DNA of 8,066 nt from Bacteroidales bacterium (GCA_030523385.1 JAUNIV010000091.1:1-8066), one strand, 5' to 3'; shown: positions 1 to 5,825, numbered from the stretch's first letter. The notes: generated by a model not told the origin, from the sequence alone. Numbers and translations: made by a program.

Positions 1-188
1 CCCCATTGGGCGTTTTTCTGCTTTGCAACAATGTCACTTCCCATCTGCCAATACAAATGCAGAAGCTCACTGTTTACCTTTACCGCTGCCTTTATCTGAC
101 TCTGACGGATACGTTCTTTCAGTCCAACAATCCATTGGCGATAATCAACAGAAAGCATATTCGTTGTCACTTGTTTATTCGATTCCAT
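1..188 (-). CDS. DUF1016/YhcG-family putative nuclease, N-terminal part only (runs off the window edge)
   Basis: This reading frame stays open from its ATG at 188 to the window edge and gives 62 codons; the C-terminal part lies outside. It begins MESNKQVTTNMLSVDYRQW and continues with LKERIRQSQIKAA, ELLHLYWQMGSDI and KQKNAQW. This pattern, an aromatic-rich start, a basic helix and then YW..G..I..KQ....W, is the hallmark of the DUF1016 N-terminal domain. Full-length members of this family (E. coli YhcG type) carry a C-terminal PDDEXK-like nuclease domain, which cannot be checked here. The start at 188 overlaps the 3' end of hsdM by 14 bases, so the two genes are probably translated from one mRNA. 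In-frame GTG (170) and ATG (158) codons are possible later starts; the conserved region begins after 158, so the sequence does not settle the choice. DUF1016 genes often sit inside type I restriction loci, but their exact job there is not firmly known to me. Family assignment is fairly sure; function is inference. Confidence 0.8.
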   Translation of the reverse strand, partial: MESNKQVTTNMLSVDYRQWIVGLKERIRQSQIKAAVKVNSELLHLYWQMGSDIVAKQKNAQW

Positions 189-1740
189 ATCCCAAGTCTT
201 TAAAGAGTTTCATCAGTTCTTTCTTGCTCTCCTCCTCTTGTTTCAAGAGTTCCTGCATCTCGCCTTGCAGTTGTTTCATTTTCGTATCGAAGTCAATACC
301 CTCATCACGGTTCTTGAACTCGATATATTTGCTCGGCACGAGCGACCAGCCTTTCTGCTCAATCTCCTTCAATGTAGCAGAATAGCAATACTCCGGGATG
401 TCCTTGTAAGTTTGTTTATGTCCTTCCCGTTGCCAGTTATGGAAATTCTGAGCTATCTGCGTAATCTGTTCCTGTGAGAACTGAATGTACTTCTTCTCAA
501 ACGGTTCGCCCCACTGACGCAAGTCAATGAAAAGCACTTCATTCTCACGGTTGCGGTATTTCACGATCTCACCGTTTTGCTCCACAGTCCGGGCCTTACG
601 GTTGGCTGCCAATATCCAAAGCGTCACGCTTATGTCCGTAGAATAGAACATATTGCGCGGTAATATGACGATGGCCTCTACCAAATGATTTTCCAGCAGA
701 CGGCGACGGATGTTCAGTTCTGTCCCGTCGCCGCTCAACGCTCCGTTGGCAAGCAGGAATCCTGCCATGCCATTAGCTGACAACTTGGAAACGATGTTCA
801 GAATCCAACCATAATTGGCATTGCTTGTGGGTGGAACATCATATCCGTGCCAACGTGGGTCGTCCTTCAATTCATTATCTGCACGCCACGCCTTCTGATT
901 GAAAGGCGGATTCGCCATGATGAAATCCGCTTTCAAGTTCTTGTGCTGGTCGTTATGAAAAGTATCGGCGGCGAGTTCACCCAAATTGTTTGCTATACCA
1001 CGAATAGCAAGGTTCATCTTCGCCAGTTTATAAGTGGTGTTGGTATATTCCTGTCCATAGACGGAAATATCTTTCCTGTTACCGTGATGCGCCTCTATGA
1101 ACTTCATGCTCTGTACAAACATACCACCCGAACCGCAACATGGATCGTAAATCTTTCCCCGGTACGGCTGAATCATTTCGGCTATCAGGTTAACGATGGT
1201 CTTTGGTGTGTAATATTCTCCTTTACCCTTACCTTCGGCAATGGCAAACTTGGCGAGGAAATATTCATATACCCGTCCGATTAGGTCATGCTCCGGGTCT
1301 TTAAGCGTATCAATCTTGTTTATCTCATCAAGCAAAGCCGCAAGTTTCGTGCGGTCAAGTCCCAAGCCGGAATAGTAATTACTGGGGAGTGCACCTTTCA
1401 ATGCCGGATTATCTTTCTCAACCGTAGCAAGGGCAGTGTCAATCTTGATGGCAATGTCATTCTGTTTGGCATTTTCCATGATATAGCCCCATCTGCTGGC
1501 CTCATTCAGGTAAAACACATTTCTTGCATTATAGAATACGGCTTGTTCAACGAATGCTTCTTTGCCATCGGCTATCAGTTCATTGCGTCGCTCCTCAAAG
1601 CGATCGTTGGCATATTTCAAAAATATCAAACTTAACACCACATGCTTGTATTCCGACGGTTCTACTGAACCGCGCAATTTGTTCGCCGATTCCCAAAGGG
1701 ATTCCTCTATACTCTTTTCTTTTATTTGTTTTTTCGCCAT
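175..1740 (-). CDS. hsdM: Type I restriction-modification system DNA methyltransferase subunit (HsdM)
   Basis: HsdM is the adenine-N6 methyltransferase subunit of type I restriction-modification complexes. With the specificity subunit HsdS it methylates the recognition site, and with HsdR it forms the restricting complex. The 521-residue protein has the full family layout. An N-terminal helical domain starts near residue 11 (IEESLWESANKLRG) and runs to about 160. The signature GEYYTPK is at 174-180, the SAM-binding motif DPCCGSGGMF at 199-208, and the catalytic NPPF at 277-280. The C-terminal tail (about 483-515) is rich in Glu, Lys and Gln and probably forms a coiled coil for subunit contact. 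Length is normal and all catalytic residues are present, so it should be active. The ATG at 1740 is preceded by GGAAG at 1754-1750, a plausible ribosome site. It is the first gene of its transcript, and its 3' end overlaps the DUF1016 gene. The partner hsdS and hsdR genes are not in the window. Confidence 0.97.
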   Translation of the reverse strand: MAKKQIKEKSIEESLWESANKLRGSVEPSEYKHVVLSLIFLKYANDRFEERRNELIADGKEAFVEQAVFYNARNVFYLNEASRWGYIMENAKQNDIAIKIDTALATVEKDNPALKGALPSNYYSGLGLDRTKLAALLDEINKIDTLKDPEHDLIGRVYEYFLAKFAIAEGKGKGEYYTPKTIVNLIAEMIQPYRGKIYDPCCGSGGMFVQSMKFIEAHHGNRKDISVYGQEYTNTTYKLAKMNLAIRGIANNLGELAADTFHNDQHKNLKADFIMANPPFNQKAWRADNELKDDPRWHGYDVPPTSNANYGWILNIVSKLSANGMAGFLLANGALSGDGTELNIRRRLLENHLVEAIVILPRNMFYSTDISVTLWILAANRKARTVEQNGEIVKYRNRENEVLFIDLRQWGEPFEKKYIQFSQEQITQIAQNFHNWQREGHKQTYKDIPEYCYSATLKEIEQKGWSLVPSKYIEFKNRDEGIDFDTKMKQLQGEMQELLKQEEESKKELMKLFKDLGYGIE

Positions 1741-1757
1741 ATTCTTATTCTTCCATA

Positions 1758-1822
1758 TTATTGCTTATCAATCATCGTGCAGCTACCTCCAATATCTTCG
1801 CTATCTTCATCAGCATTTCCAT
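1758..1822 (-). other. Possible short upstream reading frames in the hsdM leader
   Basis: The leader between the predicted hsdM promoter and its ATG contains two tiny frames in the same direction. The first encodes MEMLMKIAKILEVAAR (start 1822, stop 1774-1772). Its stop overlaps the start of a second frame, MIDKQ (1775-1758), through an ATGA. A GGAGG at 1790-1786 lies 10 bases before the second ATG. A further ATG at 1751 (MEE, stop) follows just before hsdM. Such a chain could couple or attenuate hsdM translation, or it could be chance in a short leader. No homology is recognised. Confidence 0.2.
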
Positions 1823-1838
1823 CGATTGACGATATTTG

Positions 1839-1871
1839 CAAAGGTAGTGATTAGCCTTGAGAATCAATAAA
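1839..1871 (-). promoter_or_regulatory. Predicted Bacteroides-type promoter of hsdM
   Basis: On the minus strand TACCTTTG (1846-1839) matches the Bacteroides -7 consensus TAnnTTTG exactly. TTTA at 1871-1868, 21 bases upstream, is one base away from the -33 consensus TTTG. Transcription would start near 1833, giving a leader of about 90 bases before the hsdM ATG at 1740. The match is by sequence only. Confidence 0.6.
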
Positions 1872-2088
1872 GTTTTAGCAGGAATCTTCTTTCATGCTGG
1901 AGTTTATTCTTTATAAAAGGGGATATTTTAGTTCTGTCATCATTTACTTCAGTGCATTTTCCTTCCAGACAGAAATATATAAAATCGGTTATGGATAATA
2001 TAATCATCAAAGATCATCGGCATATCATTAAAATCACTTTTTACCGGTAGTCAAACTGATGAAGCATATCGGGATGGAGAAATAATCA
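1872..2088. other. Gene-free AT-rich spacer between the rhamnose operon and the restriction locus
   Basis: Together with the promoter and terminator on its two sides, this stretch makes up a 406-base gap without a gene (1741-2146). I see no tRNA, no insertion-sequence ends and no credible coding region. The only plus-strand frame starting with ATG that I looked at (1991-2050, 19 codons plus stop) has no ribosome site and no recognisable similarity. An isolated palindrome TACCGGTA lies at 2042-2049. The spacer may mark the junction where the restriction locus joins the rhamnose region, but no direct repeats supporting an insertion were seen. Confidence 0.5.
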
Positions 2089-2122
2089 TGTAATGGGCGA
2101 GCCAACCGGTCCGCCCATTACA
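2089..2122 (-). terminator. Hairpin terminator after rhaD
   Basis: A perfect 11-base-pair stem (TGTAATGGGCG at 2089-2099 with CGCCCATTACA at 2112-2122) encloses a 12-base loop. It lies 24 bases beyond the rhaD stop codon. Reading in the rhaD direction the stem is followed by TGATTATTTCTC, a T-rich but interrupted tract. It most likely ends the rhaB-rhaD transcript and insulates it from hsdM, which lies downstream on the same strand. The weak T-tract makes intrinsic termination likely but not certain. Confidence 0.65.
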
Positions 2123-2146
2123 ATAACGGGATACAACTTACCTATG

Positions 2147-2956
2147 TTATTTCGGCAAGTTGAACGCCACACTCATTTCTTTCATCTGTTCTTGAGTCAT
2201 ACCGTCCGGTTCAAAGCCCATGTTTTTGGCGGCAATGTAAATCAAGACCGATTTGTTCAGCACGTCTATCTGGTCGAAAGCGGCCATTACATCGCAATCC
2301 ACAGCAAACACTCCGTGTTTCTCCCACATCACCACATCATAGTCTGCCAATTCCTGAATAGTAGCCTCAGCCAATTCTACCGAACTGGGCATTTTATAAG
2401 GTATAATGCCCAAGCCGCGCGGACAGAATGCTTTCGTTTCGGGAATCATGCTCCACAACAGATTAGTGGCCACGTCTTTTTCCAGGAATTTCTTATTATG
2501 ACTCATGGCAACCAGCTCGATGGGATGCGTATGTACCGAAGCCTTATAAGGAGAGCCTTTGCTGATAAGATAGTTGTGCACACTCAGGTGTGAAGGAAGT
2601 TCCGAAGTGGGTTTCACCGGTTTGTCAGCTATGATGACATAGCTGGCACAGTCGTCCAGGATACGGATAATGGATCCGTTTTCCATCGGCCAGCGAGCCA
2701 GGTCGCGCATGCGCATGTTCGTGCCTTTGCAATAGAAATAGCATCCTTTCAGGTAAGGCAGGGTAGCACCGATGGGCTTGACTTCGCTGATGGCAGGCAT
2801 TTGACGGATTTCATCATCAATGTATTCGGTGATGTTCACGGTAATGTTTCCGCCGTTGCGTTCGGCCCAGCCTTTTTGCCACAAGTATCCGGCCACTTCG
2901 GCCACTTTGTTTACCTCGCGTTCCAATTCGGGTCGGTTTTCCAAGATTGATTTCAT
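2147..2956 (-). CDS. rhaD: Rhamnulose-1-phosphate aldolase
   Basis: This cytoplasmic zinc enzyme of the class II aldolase/adducin family splits L-rhamnulose 1-phosphate into dihydroxyacetone phosphate and L-lactaldehyde, the last step of the phosphorylated rhamnose route. The 269-residue length fits the E. coli enzyme (about 274). The N-terminal part contains GWAERNGGNIT (29-39), the phosphate-binding region. The catalytic glutamate is in TSELPSH (Glu119). The zinc ligands are His142 and His144 in VHTHP, and His214 in EKHG. All key residues are in place, so it should be active. The ATG at 2956 lies 32 bases after the rhaB stop, which indicates co-transcription, and a hairpin follows the stop. 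In Bacteroides thetaiotaomicron, as I recall, this aldolase gene (called rhaA there) is separated from the kinase by isomerase and permease genes; here it follows the kinase directly. Confidence 0.95.
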   Translation of the reverse strand: MKSILENRPELEREVNKVAEVAGYLWQKGWAERNGGNITVNITEYIDDEIRQMPAISEVKPIGATLPYLKGCYFYCKGTNMRMRDLARWPMENGSIIRILDDCASYVIIADKPVKPTSELPSHLSVHNYLISKGSPYKASVHTHPIELVAMSHNKKFLEKDVATNLLWSMIPETKAFCPRGLGIIPYKMPSSVELAEATIQELADYDVVMWEKHGVFAVDCDVMAAFDQIDVLNKSVLIYIAAKNMGFEPDGMTQEQMKEMSVAFNLPK

Positions 2957-2988
2957 ACGATTTGAATTTTAGTGTTAGTTATTTGTTT

Positions 2989-4470
2989 TTAAATATCTTC
3001 CCTGTAATGAGCCATGTATTTTTGGAATGCCTCTTCCCATGCCTTTGGCTCCTGGGGTTCAAAAGACACGGTATCGACAGAGGTGCTGATGAGCCGGCGC
3101 ATGGCGGCAATGTCGTTCACCCGACCATCGGCTTTGGCCTGAAGCATGATGTTTCCGATGGCGGTTCCTTCGCTCGGCCCTGCCGTCACGGGTACGCCTA
3201 CGGCATTGCAGGTGAATTGATTCAAATGATTGTTGCGAGAGCCTCCGCCAATGATGTGCAGCCGTTCGATAGAGAACGGAGCCATTTGCTGCAAATAGCC
3301 GAACACCTGCTTGTAGCGCAAGGCAAGGCTGTCGAAAATGCAACGGGTCAGTTCGCCGTGGCTTTCGGGCACAGGCTGTCCCGTCTGACGGCAGTAATGG
3401 CCGATGGCTTCGATCATGGAAGCCGGATTGGCAAAGCAGGGAGAATCTGGATTAATCACACTGCGGAAAGCCGGTACGGACAGAGCAGCTTCTATCAGTT
3501 CGGGATAGCTGTAGTTGTGGCCGGAAGCATCCCATTCTTTGCGGCAACGCTCCAGCAGCCACATGCCGCAGATATTTTTCAAGAAACGGGTCGTGCCTTC
3601 CACTCCCCCTTCGTTGGTAAAGTTCTGCTCGTAGCTATCCTTATTGATAATGGCATCTTTCACTTCAATGCCCATCAGGCTCCATGTGCCCGAACTGAGA
3701 TAAGCGAATCGTTCGTTCTGTGCAGGCACGGCTGCTACAGCCGATGCAGTGTCGTGGCCTGCCACAGCAATGACGGGTATGGCTCCCAATCCTGTTATCT
3801 TCTGCACTTCTTCAGTCAGCACACCAATCTGTTCTCCGGGGAACACAAAGCGACCGAACTGTTCTTCTTTGATGCCGACAACCTCCAACAACTCTTTCTC
3901 GAAACGCTTGGTACGCGGATTCAATATCTGCGAAGTAGAGGCGATGGTATATTCCGTCACCATCTGTCCGGTCAGCATATAGCCCAATGCATCGGGCATG
4001 AACAAAATCTTTTCAGCGGCTTCCAATGCCGAACAATGGTTCTTCCGGAGGGTATAGAGCTGGAAAAGCGAATTAAAGTTCATGATTTGTATGCCAGTGA
4101 TGTCATACACCCGTTCGCGCGAGATGTGGGTGAAATAGGCTTCAGGAGCACCTGTAGTGTGTGGGTCTCGGTAAGAATAAGGGTTACGAAGCAGCTCGCC
4201 GTCCTTGCCCACGCAGACAAAATCCACTCCCCATGTGTCTATTCCGATGGAACGGACAGGTATGTTTTCCTGTGCCACGACTTTCAGTCCGCGGATAATT
4301 TCATTGTAAAGCGCATAGATGTCCCAGTAGCAATGTCCGCCGGTTTCTATGATATGATTAGGGAAACGGGTCAGTTCTCGCAACTCTATTTTATCCTCTC
4401 CCAAACACCCTAGAATGGTGCGTCCGCTGGTGGCTCCCAAGTCCACTGCAAAGAAATAAGTGTGTTCCAT
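2989..4470 (-). CDS. rhaB: Rhamnulokinase
   Basis: RhaB is a FGGY-family sugar kinase of the cytoplasm. It phosphorylates L-rhamnulose at C1 with ATP and supplies the substrate of RhaD. The 493-residue protein aligns throughout with the E. coli enzyme. The N-terminal phosphate motif VDLGATSGR is at 9-17 and GIDTWGVDF at 76-84. Next come PYSYRDPHT (97-105) and the catalytic aspartate in AGHDTASAV (Asp240). The motif YLSSGTWSLMG spans 257-267, and TNEGG starts at 285. The C-terminal ATP-binding segment HIIGGGSRN is at 405-413. These residues separate it from fuculokinase and xylulokinase. It is the first gene of the operon, transcribed away from argR, with rhaD 32 bases downstream. In Bacteroides such genes are normally induced by rhamnose through the AraC-type activator RhaR, which is not encoded in this window. 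The gene name rhaK is also used in this genus. Confidence 0.97.
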   Translation of the reverse strand: MEHTYFFAVDLGATSGRTILGCLGEDKIELRELTRFPNHIIETGGHCYWDIYALYNEIIRGLKVVAQENIPVRSIGIDTWGVDFVCVGKDGELLRNPYSYRDPHTTGAPEAYFTHISRERVYDITGIQIMNFNSLFQLYTLRKNHCSALEAAEKILFMPDALGYMLTGQMVTEYTIASTSQILNPRTKRFEKELLEVVGIKEEQFGRFVFPGEQIGVLTEEVQKITGLGAIPVIAVAGHDTASAVAAVPAQNERFAYLSSGTWSLMGIEVKDAIINKDSYEQNFTNEGGVEGTTRFLKNICGMWLLERCRKEWDASGHNYSYPELIEAALSVPAFRSVINPDSPCFANPASMIEAIGHYCRQTGQPVPESHGELTRCIFDSLALRYKQVFGYLQQMAPFSIERLHIIGGGSRNNHLNQFTCNAVGVPVTAGPSEGTAIGNIMLQAKADGRVNDIAAMRRLISTSVDTVSFEPQEPKAWEEAFQKYMAHYREDI

Positions 4471-4480
4471 ATCTTTGTCT

Positions 4481-4488
4481 TTTGATTT
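4481..4488. repeat. TTTGATTT copy in the rhaB leader
   Basis: This octamer (AAATCAAA in the rhaB direction) lies 10 bases before the rhaB start codon, inside the predicted leader. It is identical to the two copies at 4544-4551 and 4560-4567 upstream of the -7 box. In AT-rich DNA three copies could arise by chance. Confidence 0.35.
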
Positions 4489-4506
4489 AAGGAATTAGTT
4501 GTAATA

Positions 4507-4514
4507 CAAATGTA
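4507..4514 (-). promoter_or_regulatory. Predicted rhaB promoter: consensus -7 box without a visible -33 box
   Basis: On the minus strand TACATTTG (4514-4507) matches the Bacteroides -7 consensus exactly. It would start transcription near 4500, about 30 bases before the rhaB ATG. At the expected distance upstream (4534-4541) there is no TTTG; the region instead runs into a tract of eight T on the plus strand. A good -7 box with a poor -33 box is typical of promoters that need an activator, which fits control by RhaR. The -7 match is direct; the activator role is inference. Confidence 0.55.
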
Positions 4515-4543
4515 GTCTTTTCCGCGCATGTATATTCCTTTTT

Positions 4544-4567
4544 TTTGATTTTATAACTGTTTGATTT
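4544..4567. repeat. Pair of TTTGATTT direct repeats upstream of rhaB, possible activator site
   Basis: Two identical octamers (4544-4551 and 4560-4567) begin 16 bases apart, about 30 to 53 bases upstream of the rhaB -7 box. AraC-family activators commonly bind direct repeats placed like this. A separate imperfect palindrome, ATGTTG-CA-CAACAT, lies at 4576-4589. Either could be a binding site for the rhamnose activator. There is no experimental or comparative support. Confidence 0.35.
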
Positions 4568-4651
4568 GCTTATAAATGTTGCACAACATGATTAGTGCAT
4601 ACAGGATATGATTGAAATAATTTGCATAAAAGCCTAAAAATATTCTTCCTT

Positions 4652-4686
4652 TTTGTATCTATATTCCAATATAATGCGTAATTTTG
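4652..4686 (+). promoter_or_regulatory. Predicted argR operon promoter
   Basis: TAATTTTG at 4679-4686 fits the Bacteroides -7 consensus TAnnTTTG. TTTG at 4652-4655 fits the -33 box, although the 23-base spacing is a little longer than usual. Transcription would begin near 4692, giving a leader of about 20 bases before the argR ATG. This promoter should drive argR and probably the genes behind it, since no equally good promoter was found further downstream in the operon. Confidence 0.6.
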
Positions 4687-4710
4687 CACCCGAATTGGAA
4701 TAATTATACA
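4654..4710. promoter_or_regulatory. Extended dyad centred on the argR -7 box, candidate operator
   Basis: TATTCCAAT (4662-4670) and ATTGGAATA (4694-4702) form a perfect 9-base inverted repeat around a 23-base centre. Further out, TGTAT (4654-4658) and ATACA (4706-4710) pair with exactly the same centre (4682). The dyad brackets the -7 box and overlaps the end of the -33 box, so a protein bound to both arms would block the promoter. Autoregulation by ArgR is the obvious idea, but the arms do not resemble the E. coli or Bacillus ARG box closely. Confidence 0.4.
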
Positions 4711-4712
4711 GT

Positions 4713-5189
4713 ATGAAGAGTAAAAACAGCAGACTTGATGCTATTAAAATTATCATCTCAAGTAAAGAAATAGGCAGCCAGGAGGAATTGTTACAAGAAC
4801 TGGCAGAGGAGGGATTCCGGCTTACACAGGCCACGCTTTCACGAGACTTGAAACAACTGAAGGTAGCAAAAGCAGCCAGCATGAACGGAAACTATGTATA
4901 TGTATTGCCCAACAACACCATGTACAAGCGCATGACCGAGCAACATACTGCCGCCGAACTCCTGATGTACAGCGGATTTGTATCCATCGAGTTTTCGGCC
5001 AACCTGGCAGTCATCAAGACCCGGCCCGGCTATGCAAGCAGTCTGGCATACGACATCGACAACAAGAACTTCGATGAAATATTGGGAACCATTGCCGGAG
5101 ATGATACCATCATGCTGGTGATTCGCGAAGGATGCACAAGGACAGGAGTGAAAAACGCACTCTCGCAGATTATACCAAATATACATTAG
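4713..5189 (+). CDS. argR: Arginine repressor ArgR
   Basis: ArgR is a hexameric DNA-binding protein that uses arginine as co-repressor to control arginine biosynthesis genes. The 158-residue protein has the normal length and two-domain layout. The N-terminal winged helix (about 1-70) contains the recognition helix in TQATLSRDLKQL (38-49). A linker leads to a C-terminal oligomerisation and arginine-binding domain (about 80-155). That domain holds the signature GTIAGDDT (125-132), whose aspartates bind arginine, followed by IMLVIREG. The ATG at 4713 is the only sensible start, directly after the predicted promoter. It is the first gene of the operon and is divergent from rhaB; the next gene starts 32 bases after its stop. 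The dyad over its promoter suggests it may control its own operon. Confidence 0.97.
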   Translation: MKSKNSRLDAIKIIISSKEIGSQEELLQELAEEGFRLTQATLSRDLKQLKVAKAASMNGNYVYVLPNNTMYKRMTEQHTAAELLMYSGFVSIEFSANLAVIKTRPGYASSLAYDIDNKNFDEILGTIAGDDTIMLVIREGCTRTGVKNALSQIIPNIH

Positions 5190-5190
5190 A

Positions 5191-5206
5191 ATAATACATA
5201 TATTAT
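5191..5206. promoter_or_regulatory. AT-rich palindrome between argR and the acyltransferase gene
   Basis: ATAATA-CATA-TATTAT is a perfect 6-base inverted repeat with a 4-base centre. It starts just after the argR stop codon and ends 4 bases before the ribosome site of the next gene. Its size (16 bases with a short centre) is similar to an ARG box half-site pair, but the sequence is not the classical TGAAT/ATTCA. It could be an operator or simply AT-rich spacer. Confidence 0.25.
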
Positions 5207-5210
5207 ATAT

Positions 5211-5216
5211 AAGGAG
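5211..5216 (+). promoter_or_regulatory. Strong ribosome binding site of the GNAT gene
   Basis: AAGGAG ends 5 bases before the ATG at 5222. It is a near-perfect Shine-Dalgarno sequence and fixes that start codon. argG lacks a comparable site, as is common in Bacteroides, so this gene may be translated unusually well. Confidence 0.6.
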
Positions 5217-5221
5217 AAAAA

Positions 5222-5779
5222 ATGGATGCTAAACAAGTGGATGTGATGGTGGCCGACGCCTCACATGAAGTTTACGTAGATAAGATTTTGGATACCATCA
5301 GGGAAGCTGCCAAAGTGCGCGGAACGGGCATCGCAGAGCGCACACATGAATATGTGGCAACAAAAATGAAGGAAGGAAAAGCCATCATCGCTTTGTGCGG
5401 AGAAGACTTTGCCGGGTTTACTTACATAGAATCATGGGGTAACAGGCAGTATGTGGCTACTTCGGGATTGATCGTGCATCCCAATTATCGCGGATTGGGA
5501 TTGGCCAAACGCATCAAGGCGGCATCGTTCCGGTTGGCACGCTTGCGTTGGCCCAAAGCAAAGATTTTCAGTCTGACCAGCGGAGCGGCAGTGATGAAGA
5601 TGAACACGGAACTGGGATATGTGCCCGTCACGTTCAATGAACTCACTGATGACGATGCTTTCTGGAAAGGATGCGAGGGATGTGTGAACCACGACATACT
5701 GGTGGCTAAGAACCGTAAGTTCTGCATCTGCACGGCCATGCTCTATGACCCGGCTTTGCACGAAGAAGACCAGATCTGA
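5222..5779 (+). CDS. GNAT-family acyltransferase, candidate N-acylglutamate synthase for arginine synthesis
   Basis: This 185-residue protein belongs to the GNAT acyl-CoA transferases. The core motif A is clear: SGLIVHPNYRGLGLAKRI (81-98), with RGLGLA forming the pyrophosphate loop for CoA. The region before it (about 34-72) contains the substrate-side strands. The C-terminal part, ELGYVPVTF followed by WKGCEGC and CICTAMLYDP, is unusual. It has cysteines at 151, 154, 168 and 170 in a CxxC...CxC pattern that could bind a metal or form disulfides. The gene lies between argR and argG, and the window contains no classical argA or argJ. The first step of the pathway, transfer of an acyl group from CoA to glutamate, is therefore the natural role. 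As I recall, Bacteroides uses N-succinylated rather than N-acetylated intermediates at the transcarbamylase step, so the acyl donor may be succinyl-CoA. The family call is firm; the substrate is inference. A 46-base gap separates it from argG. Confidence 0.88.
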   Translation: MDAKQVDVMVADASHEVYVDKILDTIREAAKVRGTGIAERTHEYVATKMKEGKAIIALCGEDFAGFTYIESWGNRQYVATSGLIVHPNYRGLGLAKRIKAASFRLARLRWPKAKIFSLTSGAAVMKMNTELGYVPVTFNELTDDDAFWKGCEGCVNHDILVAKNRKFCICTAMLYDPALHEEDQI

Positions 5780-5825
5780 AAGATTTTTTAAAAACAAAGA
5801 AACAATATCATAACAATATACCATT

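Noticed and set aside
847..1635. Two plus-strand frames (847-1284 and 1288-1635) opposite hsdM
   Set aside because: Both are antisense to conserved methyltransferase motifs and have no recognisable product.
1991..2050. A 19-codon plus-strand frame in the gap between rhaD and hsdM
   Set aside because: Too short, no ribosome site, no similarity recognised; expected by chance in AT-rich DNA.
2093..2593. A 166-codon plus-strand frame beginning in the rhaD terminator
   Set aside because: It starts within the hairpin and then runs antisense to rhaD; no family resemblance.
2947..4413. A 488-codon open frame on the plus strand covering nearly all of rhaB
   Set aside because: It is antisense to a clearly functional rhaB, its translation shows no recognisable family and is rich in Cys and His, as expected of a shadow frame. 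It also runs into the rhaB-rhaD gap without its own promoter.
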